DNA from: an uncultured Pirellula sp.
GTDB lineage: Bacteria > Planctomycetota > Planctomycetia > Pirellulales > Pirellulaceae
Direction: 5' to 3'
Length of the DNA: 7,913 bases
Assembly: GCA_903892365.1 (NCBI GenBank)
Contig: CAITIF010000146.1
Span: forward strand, 1 to 7,913
The translations under genes and the position numbers were made by a program. Positions 3,974 through 7,913 of the stretch are shown here, in pieces. The notes below the pieces were generated by a model that was given only the letters and a program-made list of their open reading frames with translations, was not told the DNA's origin and did no database searches. Numbering within the stretch: the first letter of the stretch is position 1; each line of letters begins with the position of its first letter.

Positions 3974-6139
3974 ATGGCCAAGAAAGCCGTCAACCTACAA
4001 GAATCGAATCCGGATAGTAGTTCTGCCGAGATCTCCGCTGTTGATGAGGTCGCTGGAAACGGCAAGTACACCGTTGTTGCGCGTCGATACCGTCCAAAAA
4101 CTTTTGAAGAACTCGTTGGGCAGTCTACCGTTTCGCAAGCTCTGATGAATGCCATCCAAAGCAATCGCGTCGGTCACGCCTATCTTTTCACGGGTGCCCG
4201 CGGGGTGGGAAAAACAAGCACCGCAAGAATCTTTGCGAAGGCATTGAATGCTTCCGCGGAAACCAACGGTAAGTTCGATCCCGCATCCGATATCGCCCTG
4301 GCAATCGATTCGGGTGAAGACATGGATGTGATCGAAATCGACGGTGCAAGCAATCGCGGGATTGATGAGATTCGACAATTGCGGGCCAACGCAGCGGTTC
4401 GCCCCAGTCGATCGCGGTACAAAATCTATATCATTGACGAAGTGCACATGCTGACAACGCAGGCCTTCAACGCTTTGCTCAAGACCTTGGAAGAACCGCC
4501 GGGGCACGTGAAATTTATCTTTTGCACGACCGACCCCGAAAAGATGCCGATCACGGTTCTATCGCGTTGCCAACGATTCGATTTCCCGCCAGTTCAATCC
4601 GACCAAATCTATGAGCGATTGAAATTCATCTGCCAAAACGAAGGTACCAAAGCGGACGAAGCTGCCCTTCGATTGATCGCTCGACGTGCTGCCGGATCCA
4701 TGCGCGACAGTCAATCGTTGCTAGAACAGTTGCTCAGCTTTAGCGGCAACGAAATTACCGCCGAGGTTGTTCATGCGATGCTCGGGACCGCTGACGAAAC
4801 AAGGCTCGCATCCTTCGCTCTTCGTCTCATCGAAAGGGACTCCGCGGGCGCGCTTCGCGAATTAGATACCGCAATTGCAGAAGGAGTAGACGTTGGTCAA
4901 ATCGCAGAACAACTGCTTGGGTATCTGCGCGACATGATGGCCATGAGTGTTGGCAGTCATCCCGATCTGATGCGGACCGCAAACCCCAACAGCGCTGGTC
5001 AAATTGCAGAGTGGGGCAAGGCTTGGGGAACCATGACTCTGCTTTCCGCACTGCAACTCTTGGATGAAACCATCGTCAAAATGCGGCACAGTGTCCAAAG
5101 CCGAATTTTACTGGAAGTGGCTTTGGTTCAAATCTGTAATCTACAAGATCTGCAGTCGCTTTCTGACTTGGTGCGTGCCTTTGCAACCGGCCAATCTGCC
5201 ATGCCAACTCGACCTGCGATCGCAAGACCTGCCATTCCGACGAATCCTGCGAGCACCCATCCAGCAAGCACCAATGCCCCAAGCTCTACCTCCCCAAGCA
5301 CTGGCGTGGAAGCAAAAAAAAAAGATGAACTAGCCCCCACGAAATCCATGGAAGCAGCCCCTGTCGCTCCAGTGATTCTTCCTGTAACTGCTCCCCCTGT
5401 ATCTGTACCTCCGGTATCTGTACCTCCCGTACCTGCTGCACCTGTATCTGCTTCACTCGTATCTGCTGGGGAGCAAAACAAACCGCTCCCTGCGGAGGCT
5501 CGTTCAGAACCCGAAAACACAGACTCTCCTGTTGCTTCGTATGTGGCTCCGCCCACCGATCAGCTAGCACCGAACGCGAAGCTGTCCGTATCCGAAAGCA
5601 ATGCTGCACCACTATCCACGGACACTTCCGATTCGGAGGTTCCCAGCGACAACGCAAGTCAATTCCGACACGTCGCACAAAAACTGGGTGGGTTTGCTGG
5701 GCAATGTGCAGCCATGACGATTCGTGTCGAAAGCATTTCTGAAAACCAGTGGCAAATTTGTCTTGGTCGCGATGGGTTAGCGGTCCAAGAATATTTCCAA
5801 ACCGGTGACAATTGCAAACGATTGACGCAGGCTGTCAAGAAACAGATCGGTCGCGATATCCACCTTTCATTTCTTGTGACCAACGAACTTAGCCCTGCAT
5901 CCAGTGCAAGCGAACCACCGGATGCCAAGCAAGCGGTGGCAGAATCCCTCCCGGAAGTAACCGGGCCGTCGGTTCCTCAAGCGGTATTGATTCGCAATGC
6001 CATGAACAACGCATTGGTGAAGCTGTTCATGGATGCGTTTGAAGGACAAATCGTCCGGGTCGATGCCAAGCGGACTGCTGTTCCAAAGCCTCACTCGGTC
6101 GCACAAGAATTAAGCTCAGCTTCGCAAGAGGCTAACTAG
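3974..6139 (+). CDS. dnaX: DNA polymerase III clamp-loader subunit tau (gamma/tau)
   Basis: DnaX is the ATPase of the clamp loader, which opens and loads the sliding clamp and, as tau, couples polymerases to the helicase. From the ATG at 3974 it has 721 residues. The AAA+ core shows YRPKTFEELVGQ (39-50), Walker A GARGVGKT (74-81), Walker B IIDEVHML (153-160), sensor CTTDPEK (184-190), the SRC arginine-finger motif (197-199) and sensor 2 GSMRDSQSLLEQ (241-252). The oligomerisation domain runs to about 400. A Pro/Ala/Ser linker (about 405-560) contains 15-bp repeats and an A10 run at KKK (448-450). A tau C-terminal domain lies at about 560-700. The four zinc-module cysteines are replaced by A93, D102, S105 and A108 without a length change. 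The longer in-frame TTG start (3896) is rejected because it overlaps the promoter and adds a Cys/Phe-rich, atypical N terminus. No recR or yaaK follows; the next gene is convergent. Confidence 0.95.
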   Translation: MAKKAVNLQESNPDSSSAEISAVDEVAGNGKYTVVARRYRPKTFEELVGQSTVSQALMNAIQSNRVGHAYLFTGARGVGKTSTARIFAKALNASAETNGKFDPASDIALAIDSGEDMDVIEIDGASNRGIDEIRQLRANAAVRPSRSRYKIYIIDEVHMLTTQAFNALLKTLEEPPGHVKFIFCTTDPEKMPITVLSRCQRFDFPPVQSDQIYERLKFICQNEGTKADEAALRLIARRAAGSMRDSQSLLEQLLSFSGNEITAEVVHAMLGTADETRLASFALRLIERDSAGALRELDTAIAEGVDVGQIAEQLLGYLRDMMAMSVGSHPDLMRTANPNSAGQIAEWGKAWGTMTLLSALQLLDETIVKMRHSVQSRILLEVALVQICNLQDLQSLSDLVRAFATGQSAMPTRPAIARPAIPTNPASTHPASTNAPSSTSPSTGVEAKKKDELAPTKSMEAAPVAPVILPVTAPPVSVPPVSVPPVPAAPVSASLVSAGEQNKPLPAEARSEPENTDSPVASYVAPPTDQLAPNAKLSVSESNAAPLSTDTSDSEVPSDNASQFRHVAQKLGGFAGQCAAMTIRVESISENQWQICLGRDGLAVQEYFQTGDNCKRLTQAVKKQIGRDIHLSFLVTNELSPASSASEPPDAKQAVAESLPEVTGPSVPQAVLIRNAMNNALVKLFMDAFEGQIVRVDAKRTAVPKPHSVAQELSSASQEAN
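5314..5323 (+). promoter_or_regulatory. Slippery A10 run in dnaX, likely source of a gamma-like short product
   Basis: Ten consecutive A residues follow GC and encode Lys-Lys-Lys at residues 448-450. Gain of one base (or a -1 ribosomal shift) reads AGA then TGA (5326-5328). Loss of one base (or a +1 shift) reads AAG-ATG-AAC then TAG (5331-5333). Either slip ends translation within a few codons, giving a protein of about 450 residues: the AAA+ core and oligomerisation domain without the tau part. In Escherichia coli gamma arises by -1 ribosomal frameshifting, and in Thermus by transcriptional slippage on an A run. The pure A10 without an obvious stimulatory hairpin or good internal Shine-Dalgarno favours the Thermus-type mechanism. 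Confidence 0.72.
5381..5470 (+). repeat. Six degenerate 15-bp repeats encoding a Pro-Val linker in dnaX
   Basis: Units of 15 bases start at 5381, 5396, 5411, 5426, 5441 and 5456. The best pair is CCTGTATCTGTACCT and CCGGTATCTGTACCT. In frame they encode PVTAP, PVSVP, PVSVP, PVPAA, PVSAS and LVSAG. They lie in the flexible linker just after the slippery A run, where length changes in steps of five residues would be tolerated. Confidence 0.75.
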
Positions 6140-6188
6140 CGTCGAGCGAACTCAGCAAGAGTTTCCCCGCCACCTACTTCATATCTGC

Positions 6189-7565
6189 TTACTTGTGGAC
6201 ATGCAACCGAATACGAACATAGCTACCGACTTGGTTTTCTACTTGTTTCGCTATCGATCTTTCCGCATCCGCAACCCGGGATCCGTATTGCCATGCCAAT
6301 ACGACTTCGCGAGCTGGAGACTTGGCTTTAAGAGGCTGGGTTGCAAGAGGCTGGGTCCCAAGAGGCTGGGTCCCAAGAGGCTGGGTCCCAAGAGGCTGGG
6401 TCCCAAGCGCTATTGGTTCGACCGTTTCGGCCACGATAGCTTCGGAATTCAATTGGGAGTCGCGATCGGAAGCAGGAGTTTTCTTGGCAGACGGTGAACG
6501 GAGCTCGAACGTTAAAGATGGATTCTCTTTTCGCAGATCCATGCTGTCCGATGGATTCGAATCTTTCATGGAGGGTGCAACAAAGTTGTATTCCAAAAGT
6601 TCAGCACTCGGTAACTGCTTCGGAACAGGAACGCCAAGTTCCAGCAAACGCTTGGCACCTTCTTCCCAATTGTCTTTTGGGATCAACAGTTCAATCACAA
6701 TAGCCTCCACTTCAGTGCTCACGTCAGCACCTACTTCGGTTTCTTTGGCTGGGCTGTCCGCCAAAGCGGAGCCAGCTTGGGTTGGTTGTATTGGAATAAA
6801 ATCTTGAAGGGCCTGCTGCAAGGTCGACTGCAATGCCGTTACCTGAGCGGAGGATTGTTGGTTCATGGATAAGCCAGCGTCTAAAGCTTTTTGAATGACA
6901 TCGCCAAGGGGTTGGTCATTGCCGAGTTCTTTCAAAAGCTTGTCCTGAACATTCAAGGTAACATTCTGACGAAGTACTGGAGCCGGTTCATCGCTTGCTG
7001 CAGCCAGCATCGGTTCAGCAGCCATGGGGGCCGCAGGCTGTTGCATCGGATCCGTGGGTGCGAGGCGGGCGCTTGCTTGGTCCGATGGAGCATTCTGTTC
7101 CTTGAATGCGTCTGCATTCGCAGAGCTTTCCGCGTGGGACTCGGTCGATTTTGAAATGCGATTTTGCTTGTCGAATCCCCGGCCGTTCCATAAATAGCCC
7201 GTCGTTAGCAGCACCATGATCAATGCAGCGAGACTCGCAACCCATCGCGCGTTCGTCCACATCCATGGTGAGTGCTGCGGCAAATGCGGCATGGGCGTTG
7301 GCACTGGCTTTGGCAATGGTGCATGCAAGCCGGAGGAATCCAAGCTGGACGCGTTCCAAGGTCCATTCCAATTCGTGACGGTCGTTGTTTCGCGACTTGT
7401 TTCGGCAACCCAAGTACGGATGCTTGCGAGCTCATTAAGCAACTTTCGCACGGATTCATCGGATGCAAGTTTTGTTTCTACCAACAGCCGCTCCGCGTCG
7501 GACAATTCGTTATCCAAATAAGCACTCAGAAGGGATTCGTCAAAAGGCTCGTTCGACTGGTTCAT
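6189..7565 (-). CDS. Membrane-anchored anti-sigma-factor-like protein
   Basis: This 458-residue protein probably holds the neighbouring ECF sigma factor inactive at the membrane. Its ATG (7565-7563) overlaps the sigma TGA in the sequence ATGA, so the two are translationally coupled. Residues 8-52 (DESLLSAYLDNELSDAERLLVETKL and onward) match the cytoplasmic anti-sigma domain type, but without the HxxxCxxC zinc motif. A Pro-rich stretch (82-100) precedes one membrane segment, about 107-126 (RWVASLAALIMVLLTTGYLW). The remaining 330 residues should be outside the cytoplasm. They are low-complexity Ala/Pro/Gln/Ser with a helical part (about 205-255), a conserved-looking piece VEAIVIELLIPKDNWEEGAKRL beginning near 286, GTQPL repeats (388-412) and a compact C-terminal domain (418-458). 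The external domain resembles no family that I recognise. The sigma pairing rests on position and the N-terminal domain. Confidence 0.75.
   Translation of the reverse strand: MNQSNEPFDESLLSAYLDNELSDAERLLVETKLASDESVRKLLNELASIRTWVAETSRETTTVTNWNGPWNASSLDSSGLHAPLPKPVPTPMPHLPQHSPWMWTNARWVASLAALIMVLLTTGYLWNGRGFDKQNRISKSTESHAESSANADAFKEQNAPSDQASARLAPTDPMQQPAAPMAAEPMLAAASDEPAPVLRQNVTLNVQDKLLKELGNDQPLGDVIQKALDAGLSMNQQSSAQVTALQSTLQQALQDFIPIQPTQAGSALADSPAKETEVGADVSTEVEAIVIELLIPKDNWEEGAKRLLELGVPVPKQLPSAELLEYNFVAPSMKDSNPSDSMDLRKENPSLTFELRSPSAKKTPASDRDSQLNSEAIVAETVEPIALGTQPLGTQPLGTQPLGTQPLATQPLKAKSPAREVVLAWQYGSRVADAERSIAKQVENQVGSYVRIRLHVHK
6330..6404 (-). repeat. Five tandem 15-bp repeats encoding GTQPL in the anti-sigma-like protein
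   Basis: On the plus strand the unit AAGAGGCTGGGTCCC occurs four times without change (6345-6404), and once with two differences (6330-6344). On the coding strand they give four GTQPL and one ATQPL, residues 388-412. Exact identity at the DNA level, including third codon positions, indicates recent expansion. Confidence 0.93.
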
Positions 7566-7913
7566 TCCGTATCTCCTTGCGAGTGCGTGACACCAGCTGC
7601 TTGAAGGATGTCGCGAAGCTCCATTCTTGCGCGGTGCAATCGGCTGCGAACCGTTCCAATCGGGATGTCCAAAACTTCTGCAATCTGTGCATAATCTAGC
7701 CCATCGATATCGCGAAGCACGATCAAATTCTTGCGTTCCGCATCGAGCCGCTGGAGCGCCGCGTTGACCTTGGTCGCCATTTCCTTGTTCATGGCAACCG
7801 ACTCTGGCGTCAAATCATCGCTTGCGAGCTGAAGACTAGATTCAGATATGTCGTCGCTTAAGTGCTTTTTGGTGGTTCTTGCTTTGCGACGTTGAAGGTC
7901 GATGGCAAGATGA
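7562..7913 (-). CDS. ECF-type RNA polymerase sigma factor, C-terminal 116 residues; start lies beyond the window
   Basis: The visible part begins HLAIDLQRRKAR, the end of sigma region 2.4 that helps contact the -10 element. A variable acidic linker follows. Region 4 then covers ALQRLDAERKNLIVLRDIDGLDYAQIAEVL and IPIGTVRSRLHRARMELRDIL, with the helix-turn-helix that reads the -35 element; the GTVRSRLHRAR signature is typical of extracytoplasmic-function sigma factors. A TTG at 7813 could be taken for a start but lies in the linker between regions 2 and 4, so the real start is upstream, off the right edge. The stop overlaps the anti-sigma-like gene by ATGA. Regulon and trigger cannot be read from this window. 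Confidence 0.92.
   Translation of the reverse strand, partial: HLAIDLQRRKARTTKKHLSDDISESSLQLASDDLTPESVAMNKEMATKVNAALQRLDAERKNLIVLRDIDGLDYAQIAEVLDIPIGTVRSRLHRARMELRDILQAAGVTHSQGDTE

Noticed and set aside
3995..4507. A 170-codon minus-strand open frame opposite dnaX
   Set aside because: It lies wholly opposite the conserved AAA+ core of dnaX and shows no recognisable features; it is a frame shadow.
6140..6188. Bidirectional terminator between convergent dnaX and the anti-sigma-like gene
   Set aside because: The 49-base gap contains only very short self-complementary words (such as GAG-CGAA-CTC) and no T run following a stem.
6330..6404. Short CRISPR-like array
   Set aside because: The 15-bp units are directly adjacent with no spacers, and they encode GTQPL in frame.
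6322..6807. A 161-codon plus-strand open frame opposite the anti-sigma-like gene
   Set aside because: Its only pattern is the shifted reading of the 15-bp repeat (Gly-Trp-Val repeats). The minus-strand gene has the anti-sigma domain, membrane segment and coupled start.

Overview
The window looks like chromosomal DNA of a planctomycete, probably a Pirellulaceae-type organism. This is an inference from the gene set, not from a database match. The clues are a bacterial methylene-tetrahydromethanopterin dehydrogenase, a DnaX with the EIDGASNRGIDEIRQLR stretch, an ECF sigma factor overlapping a long membrane anti-sigma-like protein, few clear Shine-Dalgarno sites, and balanced base composition.

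Layout. Bases 93-782 (minus) are the first 230 codons of valS. The gene stops abruptly inside the editing-domain motif TTRPE. Bases 1-93 read in a different frame as a protein that resembles an internal piece of RNA polymerase beta, so the left edge is a junction (assembly chimera or rearrangement). Bases 951-2540 (minus) are cimA, citramalate synthase, the first step of the pyruvate route to isoleucine. Bases 2541-2780 carry what appears to be a complete peptide-mediated transcription attenuator for cimA: a promoter, a 17-codon leader peptide with Val-Ile-Ile-Ile, an antiterminator, and a 15-bp terminator with a U tract. Bases 2936-3835 (minus) encode a methylene-H4MPT dehydrogenase of the MtdA/MtdB/MtdC family. 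It diverges from dnaX (3974-6139, plus), the clamp-loader tau subunit. Convergent with dnaX is a two-gene minus-strand unit: an ECF sigma factor (running off the right edge) and a membrane-anchored anti-sigma-like protein whose start overlaps the sigma stop codon.

The two strongest observations are regulatory. First, the cimA leader has the parts and geometry of an isoleucine attenuator: the stop codon of the leader peptide lies inside the antiterminator strand, and the Ile codons sit about one ribosome footprint upstream. Second, dnaX carries a pure run of ten A residues between its clamp-loader core and its tau-specific C-terminal part, with stop codons within a few codons in both other frames. 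This suggests that a gamma-like short form is made by slippage. DnaX also lacks all four cysteines of the usual zinc module.

Two genes carry in-frame 15-bp tandem repeats (a Pro/Val linker in dnaX, and GTQPL repeats in the anti-sigma-like protein). No tRNA, rRNA, CRISPR array or insertion sequence was seen.
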